From positions 1-64,000 of the forward strand of contig PNKX01000007.1 of the NCBI GenBank assembly GCA_013822725.1: a stretch of DNA of 64,000 nt, in the 5' to 3' direction. Source of the stretch: Pirellula sp. GTDB lineage: Bacteria; Planctomycetota; Planctomycetia; Pirellulales; Lacipirellulaceae. How positions within the stretch are numbered: the stretch's first letter is position 1; each line of letters opens with the position of its first letter. Both the position numbers and the translations under genes were made by a program. Positions 20,149-28,969 of the stretch are shown here, in pieces. Under the pieces are notes generated by a model, which saw only the letters and a list, made by a program, of their open reading frames with translations, was not told where the DNA came from and ran no database searches.

Positions 20149-21783
20149 TCACGGCGTGGCCTTCGACGCATGTCTAAGGGCGCGTCCTGAGAGCGACTTG
20201 GTCGGCTCGCCGTTTTTTACGGCCGCGACGCCGTTGACGATCACTAACGGAATACCGAGCGGGGGTTGGAATGGTTGTTCAAACGTCGCCCCATCGATGA
20301 TCTCCTGCGGGTTGAACGCCACCACGTCGGCGAACTGGCCCGGCTTTAGATAGCCGCGATCGGTGAGGCCGAGGATATCGGCAGGCAGGCCGCTAGCGCT
20401 GCGCACGGCTTGCTCCAGCGGCAGGACTTTTTCGCGCACGGCGTAGAGGCCGATCTTGCGGGGGAAGGTGCCGAAGCTGCGCGGATGAACCATGTCGCCG
20501 CTCGGAGCCTTCACCGATCCGTCGGACGCGGTGGCGACCCAGGGGCGCTGCATCACGAAGCGGACGTCCTCTTCAGTCATGCCGAAGTTAATCGCGGCGG
20601 GGCTGCCGTCGCGGAGGAGTTCGATCGCCACTTCGATTTGCGGGCGGTTCTCGGCGGCGGCGATCTCGTGGATCGCCTTGCCGGTGTACTCGGGCTTCGG
20701 TTTGTAGGAGACGATGCGAACGTGCGGGCGTTCGTCGAGCGCCGTCTGCAGGGCAGGGCGGATCTTTTCGAGCTGCACTGGATCGGCCAGGCGCGCCATG
20801 GTCGCCTCGCGACCACCTTCGCGGGCCCAGTCGGGGAGGAGCATCGCTTCGAGCGAGGTGCTGCTGGCCGTGTAGGGGTATTGATCGGCGGTCACCTTCT
20901 GGCCGGCGGCTTGCGCGTCTTCGACGAGTTTGGCCGAGGCGCGAACCATTCCCCAGTAAGGTTTGCCCGAGGCCTTGAAGTGCGAGATGTGGACCGGCGT
21001 GTTCGCGCGGCGGCCGATCTCGATCGCTTCGCTCACCGCGTCGAGCAGGGCGCTGTCTTCGCTGCGGATGTGGCTGGCGTAGATGCCGCCGTGGCGGCCG
21101 ACGACTTCGGTCATCGCGGCGAGTTCGTCGATCTTCGAATACGCGCCGGGAATATAAATAAGTCCCGTCGCCATCCCCCAGGCGCCTTCCCGCATGCCGC
21201 GGTCGACCAGTTCTTGCATCTTGGCGAGTTCTTCCGACGTCGGGTCGACTTGCCGCCGTTCCAACACCAGGGCCCGCGTCGAACCGTGCGGAATCAGGTG
21301 GGCGACGTTCGTGCCGGCGCCGTGGGCGTCGATGTCGGCGAGATACTTCCCGACGTCGACCGCTCCGCCGCCGCAGTTGCCGGTGACGAGCGTCGTGCAG
21401 CCCTGGCGGATGTAGTTCTCCGCCGTGCGAGTCTCGTCGGCGACGATCGACTCGTCGCTGTGATTGTGGAGGTCGATGAAGCCGGGGGCGACGATCAGCC
21501 CGGTGCAGTCGATCGTCTCGCCGACACGGCCGGGGACGATCTCGCCGACGGCGATGATCTTATCCCCCACGATGGCGACGTCGCCGGGATAGGCGGGCGA
21601 ACCTGTGCCGTCGAGGATCTGTCCCCCGCGGAGGAGGATGTCGGCGTCGACGGGGGCCGGGCTTTGGGCCTGGACGCGGGCCGCACCAATAGTGATAGAC
21701 AGGACCGCGGCGGCGACGCAGCATCCGATCGACCGAACTAAGCGAAAGTCGAGTTTATTTCGTGAATCAGCCTGCCGACTCAT
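20149..21783 (-). CDS. D-aminoacylase / N-acyl-D-amino-acid deacylase family amidohydrolase
   Basis: 544 residues with a signal peptide (hydrophobic 20-36, cleavage near VQA-QS), so it is exported. Amidohydrolase features: VDADILLRGGQILDGTG, the metal motif GFIDLHNHSD (H106, H108), VTGNCGGG, ASHIRSED and ISHFKASG, ending in a PGQFADVVAFNP return strand. This pattern is that of the D-aminoacylase branch, which removes acyl groups from D-amino acids, for example from cell-wall debris; exact substrate unknown. The ATG at 21783 is chosen because GGAGA lies about ten bases upstream. Divergent from trpB across 114 bases. Confidence 0.9.
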   Translation of the reverse strand: MSRQADSRNKLDFRLVRSIGCCVAAAVLSITIGAARVQAQSPAPVDADILLRGGQILDGTGSPAYPGDVAIVGDKIIAVGEIVPGRVGETIDCTGLIVAPGFIDLHNHSDESIVADETRTAENYIRQGCTTLVTGNCGGGAVDVGKYLADIDAHGAGTNVAHLIPHGSTRALVLERRQVDPTSEELAKMQELVDRGMREGAWGMATGLIYIPGAYSKIDELAAMTEVVGRHGGIYASHIRSEDSALLDAVSEAIEIGRRANTPVHISHFKASGKPYWGMVRASAKLVEDAQAAGQKVTADQYPYTASSTSLEAMLLPDWAREGGREATMARLADPVQLEKIRPALQTALDERPHVRIVSYKPKPEYTGKAIHEIAAAENRPQIEVAIELLRDGSPAAINFGMTEEDVRFVMQRPWVATASDGSVKAPSGDMVHPRSFGTFPRKIGLYAVREKVLPLEQAVRSASGLPADILGLTDRGYLKPGQFADVVAFNPQEIIDGATFEQPFQPPLGIPLVIVNGVAAVKNGEPTKSLSGRALRHASKATP

Positions 21784-21897
21784 CGTCTTGGCGTCTCCAG
21801 CCTGAGAAAAAGTGATCTCGTGCGCCGCCGACTCTTTCCCCCGCCTTGCTAGATCGCCGGCCGCCATCGACAATCGGGGGTTGGAGGAATCTCAACG

Positions 21898-23136
21898 GTG
21901 AGCATCAATATAGCAAGCAGCGCTGAAAAGCGCGACGCCGCGGCGGCCGTCCCCGACAAACAGGGGCGGTTTGGGAGCTTCGGCGGTCGATATGTCCCCG
22001 AAACCTTGGTCTACGCCCTCGACCAGCTCGAGGCGGAGTACGCCAAGGCGTGCGCCGACCCGGCGTTTAAGGCGGAACTGGAAGACCTGCTCAAGCACTT
22101 CGTGGGGCGGCCTTCGCCCTTCTACCACGCGAAGCGGCTGAGCGAGCAGATCGGCGGGGCCCAGATCTGGCTCAAGCGGGAAGATCTGAACCATACGGGC
22201 GCCCACAAGATCAACAACACGATCGGCCAGGCGCTGCTCACCCTGCGGATGGGCAAGACCCGCGTCATCGCCGAGACGGGCGCCGGGCAGCATGGGGTCG
22301 CGACCGCGACGGCGTGCGCCCACTTCGGCCTGCCGTGCGTCGTCTACATGGGCGAGGAAGATATCCGGCGGCAGGCGCCGAACGTTTTTTCAATGAAGCT
22401 ACTCGGCGCCGAGGTGCGACCGGTGACCAGCGGCAGCCGCACGCTGCGCGACGCGGTGAACGAAGCGATGCGCGACTGGATGTCGAGCGTCGGCGATACG
22501 CACTACATACTCGGCTCAGTGGTAGGGCCGCATCCGTTTCCGCAAATCGTGCGCGACTTTCAATCGGTCATCGGCCGTGAGACGATCGAGCAGTCTGTCG
22601 AGCGAATCGGTCGCCTGCCAAACATGGCGGTCGCCTGCGTCGGCGGCGGGAGCAACGCGGCGGGGATGTTCTATCCGTTCATTCCGCACACGGAAGTCGA
22701 ACTCGTCGGCGTCGAAGCGGGCGGGCGGAGCAACGAGCCTGGCGAACACGCGGCGCCGCTGACCTACGGCAGCCCGGGCGTGCTGCATGGGAGCTTCAGC
22801 TACGTGATGCAGGACGAGGATGGCCAGACGAGCGACGTCCACTCGATGTCGGCGGGCCTCGATTATCCCGGCGTTGGCCCCGAGCATAGCTACTGGAAAG
22901 ACTCTGGCCGAGTCCGCTACACCAGCTGCCGCGACGACGAGGCGATGCGGGCGTTTGATGCGCTGGCGATGACTGAGGGAATCATGCCGGCGCTGGAGAG
23001 CTCGCATGCGATCGCCAAGGGGATGGAACTGGCGAAGGGGCGGGCGAAGGATGACGTGATTGTCGTTTGCTTGAGCGGGCGGGGGGATAAGGATGCGAGC
23101 GAGATTGCTCGGATTAAGGGCGTGAAGTTTGGGTAG
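21898..23136 (+). CDS. trpB: Tryptophan synthase beta chain
   Basis: 412 residues. It condenses indole with serine using pyridoxal phosphate, in complex with TrpA. The cofactor Lys is K104 in HTGAHKINN; the phosphate-binding [10 protein letters not shown] and the start [12 protein letters not shown] are present. The GTG start at 21898 follows GGAGGA by about nine bases. The usual next gene trpA is 730 bases downstream, because a toxin-antitoxin pair lies between them. The length and motifs fit the common TrpB1 type. Confidence 0.98.
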   Translation: MSINIASSAEKRDAAAAVPDKQGRFGSFGGRYVPETLVYALDQLEAEYAKACADPAFKAELEDLLKHFVGRPSPFYHAKRLSEQIGGAQIWLKREDLNHTGAHKINNTIGQALLTLRMGKTRVIAETGAGQHGVATATACAHFGLPCVVYMGEEDIRRQAPNVFSMKLLGAEVRPVTSGSRTLRDAVNEAMRDWMSSVGDTHYILGSVVGPHPFPQIVRDFQSVIGRETIEQSVERIGRLPNMAVACVGGGSNAAGMFYPFIPHTEVELVGVEAGGRSNEPGEHAAPLTYGSPGVLHGSFSYVMQDEDGQTSDVHSMSAGLDYPGVGPEHSYWKDSGRVRYTSCRDDEAMRAFDALAMTEGIMPALESSHAIAKGMELAKGRAKDDVIVVCLSGRGDKDASEIARIKGVKFG

Positions 23137-23138
23137 GG

Positions 23139-23144
23139 TATAAT
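23139..23144 (+). promoter_or_regulatory. Possible -10 box for the toxin-antitoxin pair
   Basis: TATAAT lies three bases after the trpB stop and about 55 bases before the antitoxin start. No good -35 box is visible at the right distance, so this is weak evidence for a promoter that would let the inserted pair be expressed separately from trpB. Confidence 0.3.
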
Positions 23145-23198
23145 TGAAAGTACGCACTGACGATCAATTCGACTTTCTGTTTCATGCGAGCCAGAACA

Positions 23199-23426
23199 AT
23201 GACACACATTTCAGTTCCACTGTCCGACGATGTGCGACGCCTCGCCGAGATTGCCGCGGAAGAGAGCGGTTTACCGCTCGATCAGTTCGTCAGCTTGTGC
23301 ATCGCCAGAACAGTGACCAAGCGATCGGACGATCCGATGTTCGCCAACATCACAGCCTACGAAGGCGACGCTCCCACTGACATGGCCGAGAACCATGATG
23401 AATATCTCTATGGAGAAGATGCTTGA
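23199..23426 (+). CDS. Putative antitoxin, VapB-like
   Basis: 75 residues starting MTHISVPLSDDVRRLAEIAA. This has the form of a ribbon-helix-helix or helical DNA-binding antitoxin: a short beta strand, then helix LPLDQFVSLCIARTV. An acidic, flexible C-terminus (DMAENHDEYLYGEDA) would wrap the toxin. The gene overlaps the PIN-domain toxin start by four bases (TTGA), the usual coupling in vapBC operons. The family is inferred from context more than from a motif. An in-frame ATG at 23184 is possible. Confidence 0.7.
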   Translation: MTHISVPLSDDVRRLAEIAAEESGLPLDQFVSLCIARTVTKRSDDPMFANITAYEGDAPTDMAENHDEYLYGEDA

Positions 23427-23824
23427 TCTTCATGGACACGGGCGCCATTGTCGGTAGGCTAGTCGCGCGCGACCAGCACAACCGAGCTGCCACATCATTC
23501 TGGAATGAACTGGCCTCAGCCAGTATTCCGTGCATTACCACCAATCTGGTGATGGCGGAAGCTCTCACGTTGGTGGGACGCCGCACGTCCTACCGCTTTG
23601 CAGCCAATCAAGCGCGCGAGCTTTACAGTTCTAATATCCTCCAGATCATGCGTCCCGCGCCTGTCGACGAGATCGACGCTCTCAGCCTGTTTGAAAAGTT
23701 CTCTGATCAGCGAGTGAGTTTCGTTGATTGCGTCTCTTTCGTTCTTATGCGACGCCACAAAATTCAGGATGTGTTCGGATTTGACCGACACTTCTCGTCT
23801 GCGGGATTCACGTTGAAGCCCTAG
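23423..23824 (+). CDS. PIN-domain ribonuclease toxin, VapC-like
   Basis: 133 residues. The four PIN acidic residues are placed as expected: D5 (MIFMDTG), E46 (NLVMAEALTL), D102 (VSFVDCVSF) and D121 (VFGFDRHF). They would bind Mg2+/Mn2+ to cleave RNA. The TTG at 23423 is preferred to the ATG at 23432 because it keeps the first beta strand IFMD intact and has GGAG about eight bases upstream. It overlaps the antitoxin stop by four bases. All catalytic residues are present, so it is probably active. It sits between trpB and trpA. Confidence 0.85.
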   Translation: MIFMDTGAIVGRLVARDQHNRAATSFWNELASASIPCITTNLVMAEALTLVGRRTSYRFAANQARELYSSNILQIMRPAPVDEIDALSLFEKFSDQRVSFVDCVSFVLMRRHKIQDVFGFDRHFSSAGFTLKP

Positions 23825-23864
23825 ACTCTCTTGATACATACTTGGATCGATACTGTCATACGCT

Positions 23865-24665
23865 ATGAGCTCGATTGATCAACTCTTCGCCAAGCTCCGC
23901 TCCGAGAATCGCAAGGCGCTCATGCCGTTCATTACGGCGGGCGATCCCGATGTGGCCTTCACTTCCGCCGTGCTGCAGGAACTGGTGAAGCGGGGCGCCC
24001 ATATGTGCGAGGTCGGCATCCCTTATAGCGATCCGATCGCCGACGGGCCGGTGATTCAAGCGTCGTACACGCGGGCGCTGGAGAAGAAGATCAAGCTCCG
24101 CGATATCCTGACGATGCTCGGCGAGACGACGCCGAAGCTGGCGGCGCCGGCCGTGACAATGGTCAGCTACGCGATCGTCTATCGCCACGGCGTCGAGAAG
24201 TATTGCGACGACGCGCGGGCAGCGGGGGTAGCGGGATTGATCGTCCCCGACCTGCCGGTGGAGGAATCGCCGCAGTTGCTGAAGATTTGCTCGGCTCGCG
24301 AACTGAGCCTCATTCAGCTCGTGACGCCGCTGACGCCCCGCGAGCGGGCCATCAGGATCTGTGAAACGTCGACCGGGTTCGTCTACTACGTCTCGGTCGC
24401 GGGGATCACCGGCGAGCGGACACAGTTGCCGCCCGAACTGGCGGAGAACGTCGCGTGGCTGCGGCAGCAGACGAAGCTGCCGATCTGCATCGGCTTCGGC
24501 GTCAGCCAGCCAGAGCATGTGAAACTGCTCGCCCCGGCGGCCGACGGGCTGATCGTCGGCTCGGCGATCGTCCGCCGCATCGCGACCGCGGCGGAACGGC
24601 CGCGCGCGGAAGTGCTGAAGGAAGTCGGCGACTATGTCGAGACGCTGATCAAGGCGCTTCCTTGA
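23865..24665 (+). CDS. trpA: Tryptophan synthase alpha chain
   Basis: 266 residues, cleaving indole-3-glycerol phosphate to indole, which is passed to TrpB. The catalytic pair is E49 and D60 in CEVGIPYSDPIADGP, exactly the Salmonella numbering. The phosphate-binding GFGVSQPEH and GLIVGSAIV loops are intact. There is no good ribosome binding site; the 40-base gap after the toxin gene suggests read-through from that pair or from trpB. A long hairpin repeat follows the stop. Confidence 0.97.
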   Translation: MSSIDQLFAKLRSENRKALMPFITAGDPDVAFTSAVLQELVKRGAHMCEVGIPYSDPIADGPVIQASYTRALEKKIKLRDILTMLGETTPKLAAPAVTMVSYAIVYRHGVEKYCDDARAAGVAGLIVPDLPVEESPQLLKICSARELSLIQLVTPLTPRERAIRICETSTGFVYYVSVAGITGERTQLPPELAENVAWLRQQTKLPICIGFGVSQPEHVKLLAPAADGLIVGSAIVRRIATAAERPRAEVLKEVGDYVETLIKALP

Positions 24666-24686
24666 GGCTGGCTTGGTTGGATTTTT

Positions 24687-24806
24687 GACAGGATCACAGG
24701 ATTTCGCGGATCGACTGGATTGAAGACGGATTCAATTCTGCGTGTCCAGCAGTTCGTGTTTTCCGGCAATCCATCCTGTCGATCCGCGAAATCCTGTAAT
24801 CCTGTC
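24687..24806. repeat. Long hairpin repeat of the GACAGGATnACAGGAT type
   Basis: The left arm (24687-24720, starting GACAGGATCACAGGATTTCG) pairs with the right arm 24769-24806 (ending CCTGTAATCCTGTC) with one substitution and a small indel over about 34 bases. The units ACAGGAT repeat every 9-12 bases, so the architecture is that of family A with a different unit sequence. It lies just after trpA. Confidence 0.88.
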
Positions 24807-24865
24807 TAGTCTTCAATAGAAATCCGCCGATTGTTAGAGCTGGCGACGCCTCGCGCAGACTGGAT

Positions 24866-24895
24866 TTGACCTGCGCGCGACATCGAAATTATAAT
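24866..24895 (+). promoter_or_regulatory. Strong housekeeping-type promoter
   Basis: TTGACC at 24866-24871 and TATAAT at 24890-24895 with 18-base spacing form the best promoter match seen in this window. Predicted transcription start is near 24902, about 180 bases before the gene at 25081. Confidence 0.7.
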
Positions 24896-24901
24896 TGAGC
24901 A

Positions 24902-25080
24902 GGTTGGGCCGCTCGCGTTGGATGGCGAGCGGTTCGATCCCGCCCTATATAGCGACCCGCCATCCGGTGGTTGGGTCGTCCGCTTCTGTTCGACGCCCAC
25001 CACCGGAGGCTGCCAGCGGATGATGGCGCCTGGGTCGCGGTACTGACACGCGCCGCTGCACCCCGTGGGAGCGTCTGCCG
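24902..25080 (+). promoter_or_regulatory. Structured 5' leader of the gene at 25081
   Basis: Two strong hairpins lie between the promoter and the gene. The first is 24909-24916 CCGCTCGC with 24925-24932 GCGAGCGG, a perfect 8-bp stem with an 8-base loop. The second is near 24962-25011, where CCGGTGGTTGGG pairs with CGCCCACCACCGG, leaving an internal mismatch. GGGAG about nine bases before the ATG at 25081 may be exposed or hidden by folding. No known riboswitch class is recognised; it could be an attenuator, a protein-binding leader or a small RNA. Confidence 0.45.
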
Positions 25081-25620
25081 ATGACTGCCGATCTGCCTGA
25101 TCGAAATGAACTGCTGCACCGGTTTTTCGCCGGCGTTACGGAGCATGCGTTCGCGATTCGTATGGGGGTCGCCGACCCGCCGCTCGTGGATTACGTCGCC
25201 GAACTGCTGGTGCGGTTCGTTCACAACGACGCGATCTATGGGCTGCGCACGCCGCGCGGCGACCGGCTGCTGCAGGTGGCCGACATGCTGGCCGAGGCGC
25301 AGGCGCGGCAAGGTTCGGCCCGCCGGCGAATGCACCGGCACATCGGCGACTTCACGCTCTTCTGGCTCGGAGTTTATCCCGAAATCGCCCAGCGGATGCG
25401 ACAGGGGAGGGCGGACAGCCTGATCGACTACTGCGATCAGGGGAAGAAGAACTACTACATCGCCAGCACGCTGCCGCCGGCCGCCGAAGAGCCGGCGACC
25501 GACGACGTGCTGCAACGGCTGAGCGACAATTTTGAGCTTTGCGTCTACGGACTGGGCGAAGTGCGGCGGCAGTGGGAGCAACGCGAAGGGGAAAGCGAGA
25601 CGCCGTTGTTGTTTGGGTGA
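25081..25620 (+). CDS. Conserved hypothetical protein
   Basis: 179 residues, soluble and mostly alpha-helical by composition, with an aromatic cluster FTLFWLGVYPE and an acidic-to-basic central helix (AEAQARQGSARRRMHRHIGD). I do not recognise a domain. The ATG at 25081 follows GGGAG and a strong promoter with a structured leader, so the gene is probably well expressed and regulated at RNA level. No operon partner: the next gene is on the opposite strand after a hairpin repeat. Confidence 0.75.
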   Translation: MTADLPDRNELLHRFFAGVTEHAFAIRMGVADPPLVDYVAELLVRFVHNDAIYGLRTPRGDRLLQVADMLAEAQARQGSARRRMHRHIGDFTLFWLGVYPEIAQRMRQGRADSLIDYCDQGKKNYYIASTLPPAAEEPATDDVLQRLSDNFELCVYGLGEVRRQWEQREGESETPLLFG

Positions 25621-25628
25621 GTTTCTAT

Positions 25629-25714
25629 CAGCCCCCGGCTCCGCCGGGGGGTAGTACTACGCAGGACGACGCCTATCGGTGTAGTAACCGACCCCCTGGC
25701 AGAGCCAGGGGCTG
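25629..25714. repeat. Paired GC-rich palindromes (family D, copy 2)
   Basis: Left arm CAGCCCCCGGCTCCGCCGGG (from 25629) and right arm ending GCCAGGGGCTG (25714) are inverted copies, each also a self-complementary hairpin. It is the same design as 3260-3346, including the GTCG-rich spacer. Located between convergent genes. Confidence 0.85.
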
Positions 25715-25730
25715 AAAAGTGCGACGCGTT

Positions 25731-26516
25731 TTAGATGCCGCCGCCGTCGACGACGCGGCACCAGGTGTGCGCCATGAGGGCCGCTCCGTCATTCGACGGA
25801 TGAACGCCATCGGCCGCCCAGCGTTCTGGCGGCGCGATCTTCGACGCCTCGTCGAACATCGTCTGGAACGGCACGAAGAACGCGCCTGCTTGTTCGGCGA
25901 TGCGCTTCGCTCCTGCCCGATAGCCGGCGAATTTGGGCAACCATTCGTCCTTCACCGCGCCGCAGCGCAGGACGAATGGCTCGCAGATGACGAGCGTGGC
26001 GCTGGGAAGGGCTTCTTTCGTCTGCTTGATGAGGGCGTGGTAGCCTGCCTCGTACTCCTCGGCAGTCCCTTTCGCACCGCTGTCGAACGTCCGCCAAATA
26101 TCGTTGACGCCGATGAGGATGCTCAGCACGTCGGGCTTGAGATCGACGCACTCTGCTTGCCAGCGTGCCGCCAAGTCAGGAACTCGATTGCCGCTGATGC
26201 CGCGATTGAAAATCTTGATGCCGTCGGCGGGACGGTCGACCAAGAGTTGCGACGCGGCGAGCCACGCATAGCCGTTGCCGAGCGCGGGTTGCGAGTTCGC
26301 GTCGGCCGCCGCCTCACGACTGCGGCCAGCGTCGGTAATCGAGTCGCCCTGGAAGAGGAGCGTGATGCCTGGTTTCAACGGCGAACCGGCGGCGGCTTCA
26401 GCGCCGTGCGCACTGCCGTGGAGCGTATGCGCGGCAGCGAGCGTGGCGGCGCCAATCGCGGCGAACTGACGGCGAGAAACGGCAGGGACTGAGGGATTCG
26501 ACTCGTCGTGCGGCAT
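25731..26516 (-). CDS. SGNH/GDSL-family secreted hydrolase
   Basis: 261 residues. The leader SRRQFAAIGAATLAAAH is a twin-arginine (Tat) export signal, so the enzyme is exported folded. The mature domain has block I FQGDSITDAG (catalytic Ser59), block II NRGISGNRV, block III GVND (136-139) and block V DGVHPS (Asp236, His239), the complete SGNH set. These enzymes remove ester groups from sugars or lipids; an acetyl-xylan or rhamnogalacturonan esterase role is plausible but unproven. Divergent from the desulfurase-like gene. Confidence 0.92.
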   Translation of the reverse strand: MPHDESNPSVPAVSRRQFAAIGAATLAAAHTLHGSAHGAEAAAGSPLKPGITLLFQGDSITDAGRSREAAADANSQPALGNGYAWLAASQLLVDRPADGIKIFNRGISGNRVPDLAARWQAECVDLKPDVLSILIGVNDIWRTFDSGAKGTAEEYEAGYHALIKQTKEALPSATLVICEPFVLRCGAVKDEWLPKFAGYRAGAKRIAEQAGAFFVPFQTMFDEASKIAPPERWAADGVHPSNDGAALMAHTWCRVVDGGGI

Positions 26517-26620
26517 CGTTCCGACTCCAATGGTGAGATAAGTGACTGCCGATAGCGTAAGCCAAATCCGAGCAGTAAACTAGCGCCGCACCGTCCCTTC
26601 CTGCAGGATGAAACACGTCG

Positions 26621-27889
26621 ATGAGCCAATCCGCCGCCGCGCCACGCTCTGCCGCGACTCAGAGCCGCAATTCCTTCCCTGCGACCGCCGAGATTCGATC
26701 TCATTTCCCCGCCCTGCAGCGGACGTACAACGGCCGCCCCGTCGCCTACTTCGACGGCCCCGGCGGCACGCAGACGCCGCGCGCCGTCGCTGAGGCGATG
26801 GTCGATTACCTCTACCATCACAATGCCAACACGCATTGGAACTACCCGTCGAGCGCCGAGACGGATGCCATGCTCGCGCGGGCCCGGCAGGCGATGGCCG
26901 ACTTTCTGAACGCCGCGCCCGACGAGATTTACTTCGGGGCGAACGCGACGACGCTGGCGTTTCACACGTCGCGGGCGATCGGCATGACGTTGGCCCCCGG
27001 CGACGAGATCGTTGTCACGGAACTCGACCACCACGCCAATGTCGGGCCGTGGGAAGCGCTCGCCCGTGAGCGCGGCGTGACGTTGCAAGTGGTGAAGATG
27101 GACCTGGCGTCGGGAACGCTCGACTGGAACGACTTCGCAGCGAAGGTGACGCCGCGGACGAAGCTCGTCGCGATCGGCGCCGCGTCGAATGCGCTCGGCA
27201 CGCTTAACGACGTCACGCGTGCGGCGCTGCTGGCACGCAGCGTCGGCGCCCTGACGTTCGTCGACGCCGTCCATTTCGCTCATCATCAACTGGCGGATGT
27301 GCAGGCGATCGGCTGCGACTTTCTCACTTGCTCGGCTTACAAATTCTATGGCCCGCACGTCGGCGTCATGTATGCGCGCCGCGCGGTGCTCGAGTCGCTG
27401 CCCTACGCGAAGGTGGCGCCGGCGTCGAATCTGGCGCCCGAGCGGGCCGAGACGGGGACGCTCAACCATGAGGGGATTGCAGGAACCGAAGCGGCGGTCA
27501 ACTTTATCGCCTCGCTCGCCGGCTGTAACGGCGACCGACGCGAGCGCCTCCGTCAATCGTTCGACGAACTTCACGAGCGGAGCATGGCGCTGTTGGAACG
27601 CCTTTGGCAGGGACTCTCCGCGGTCGACGGCGTGACGCTCTACGGCCCGCAGCCTGACGCCGCCAGGACCTCGACTCTTTCCTTCACCGTCGCCGGCGTC
27701 CCGTCGAGCGAAGTTGCCAGTCGTCTGGCGGAACAGGGGGTCTTCGTCTCCCACGGCGATTTCTACGCGATGACGGTCGTCGAACGTCTCGGCCTCGCCC
27801 CTGAAGGCCTCATCCGCGCAGGTTGCGCCTGCTATACGACCGAAGAAGAGATCGATCGTCTCGTCGCTGGCGTTCGCGCTCTCAATTAA
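26621..27889 (+). CDS. Cysteine desulfurase-like aminotransferase class V protein
   Basis: 422 residues. The PLP-binding Lys is K241 in CSAYKFYGPHVG, with ELDHHANVGPW and FVDAVHFAHH (in place of the usual D-x-x-Q-x-x-x-H) and the GTLNHEGIAG segment. These place it in the 'cysteine desulfurase-like' branch that is related to SufS/IscS but separate from it. No iron-sulfur assembly genes are adjacent, so a dedicated sulfur-donor or selenocysteine lyase role is possible. The ATG at 26621 gives about 28 variable residues before the SHFPALQRTYNGRPVAYFDG core. Confidence 0.88.
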   Translation: MSQSAAAPRSAATQSRNSFPATAEIRSHFPALQRTYNGRPVAYFDGPGGTQTPRAVAEAMVDYLYHHNANTHWNYPSSAETDAMLARARQAMADFLNAAPDEIYFGANATTLAFHTSRAIGMTLAPGDEIVVTELDHHANVGPWEALARERGVTLQVVKMDLASGTLDWNDFAAKVTPRTKLVAIGAASNALGTLNDVTRAALLARSVGALTFVDAVHFAHHQLADVQAIGCDFLTCSAYKFYGPHVGVMYARRAVLESLPYAKVAPASNLAPERAETGTLNHEGIAGTEAAVNFIASLAGCNGDRRERLRQSFDELHERSMALLERLWQGLSAVDGVTLYGPQPDAARTSTLSFTVAGVPSSEVASRLAEQGVFVSHGDFYAMTVVERLGLAPEGLIRAGCACYTTEEEIDRLVAGVRALN

Positions 27890-27928
27890 CGAACGCAACT
27901 CGGTGAGCAACGTCGGCGTCGGCCGAGT

Positions 27929-28969
27929 CTAGCGACGACGACGCACTAGCAAAGCTCCCGCAAACAAGGCCAATGTCGCGGCCGCAGGTTCGGGCACGGC
28001 GCCGCTTACCGCCGTCACGCTCGCGGGGGCGAATCCGGCCTTCCAAATGTCGAGATCTGCCGCGTTCACCGCTTTGTCGCCGTTAGCGTCGCCCACGGCC
28101 AGCGACACGCCCGAAGTGCGTCCCAGATTTCGCTGCCAAATCAATAGATCGGCGCCATCGACGGCGCCATCGTCGTTGAAGTCGCCGGTCGGCGGCACGG
28201 CAAGGAACTCGGCGAGCAGTTCCTCCATCGTCCCTTGATAAACGTTGCGATCGACGTTCCCAGTGATGCCCGAAACGCTGCCTGAATCCGTGTACTGCCA
28301 AAATTCCCACCCATTCCACACGCCGTCAATCGACGCGGGCGGAATGCTGGGCGGAGCGTAGTTGTAGTTGGCGACCCATAAGTCGTACTGGTTGAGATTG
28401 GATTCGAGCAAGCTCGTCGCGAAGCTTGTGTTGCAGTAGATAATCGGCGCGAAGCCGAGGCGGGTCTCCACGACTCCAATAAAGTCGCGAACCCATTCGG
28501 AGATATATGCTTTATTCGTGGCGAGGTTGGCCACGGTATTTGAGTAGGGCGTATTCTCAACGTCGAGCACCGGCCGTAAGAACCGGCCCGGCTGCGTATA
28601 GTACGGGGCGATGGCGTCGACGAAGTCGTTCGCCTCGTCAATGGCGTCGTTTGGGTTCGAGATGTTGCTGTTGATCCGCCCGAAGTGGTAAGGGCTGATA
28701 TAAACGCCTGCGGCGCTGGCGTTGGTCATGTTCTGCGTGAACTTGGCGTCGATGAAGTCCACCCCTTCGGTCGCCTTGCAGAACGCAAACGGGACGCCGG
28801 CATTCTTGACCGAAGTCCAATTGACGTTTCCCTGGTAGTTCGAAACGTCAATGCCGTTGATGTACTGGGCGTCGCAATTCGACGACGAGCTAACGCCCAG
28901 GGCAACGGCGAAGAATCGAGCCAGCCAACGCATCCAGTATGACGTGGGGCGATCAAGCGAATTGAACAT
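27929..28969 (-). CDS. GH25 muramidase with dockerin-like repeats and PEP-CTERM tail
   Basis: 346 residues. After a signal peptide, GIDVSNYQGNVNW begins a glycosyl hydrolase family 25 lysozyme domain; FCKATEG and PVLDVEN carry the active-site acids that cut between muramic acid and glucosamine. Then DFNDDGAVDGADLLIWQRNL and GDANGDKAVNAADLDIWK form two dockerin-like calcium loops. VPEPAAATLALFAGALLVRR is a PEP-CTERM sorting tail cut by an exosortase. The ATG at 28969 has GGAAC about five bases upstream; a TTG at 28981 is in frame. The architecture is unusual for a muramidase. It may act on other bacteria's walls or in own-wall remodelling. Confidence 0.9.
   Translation of the reverse strand: MFNSLDRPTSYWMRWLARFFAVALGVSSSSNCDAQYINGIDVSNYQGNVNWTSVKNAGVPFAFCKATEGVDFIDAKFTQNMTNASAAGVYISPYHFGRINSNISNPNDAIDEANDFVDAIAPYYTQPGRFLRPVLDVENTPYSNTVANLATNKAYISEWVRDFIGVVETRLGFAPIIYCNTSFATSLLESNLNQYDLWVANYNYAPPSIPPASIDGVWNGWEFWQYTDSGSVSGITGNVDRNVYQGTMEELLAEFLAVPPTGDFNDDGAVDGADLLIWQRNLGRTSGVSLAVGDANGDKAVNAADLDIWKAGFAPASVTAVSGAVPEPAAATLALFAGALLVRRRR

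Noticed and set aside
20410-21741. Plus-strand open frame of 443 codons opposite the D-aminoacylase gene
   Set aside because: Shadow frame of a conserved amidohydrolase; no domain in the reading.
24931-24940. T-loop-like GGTTCGATCC suggesting a tRNA
   Set aside because: No D-arm, no anticodon arm of right spacing and no pairing acceptor ends; the adjacent stem is an isolated 8-bp hairpin.
26375-27910. Long minus-strand open frame opposite the desulfurase-like gene
   Set aside because: Arg-rich low-information shadow of a clearly conserved PLP enzyme; no start context.
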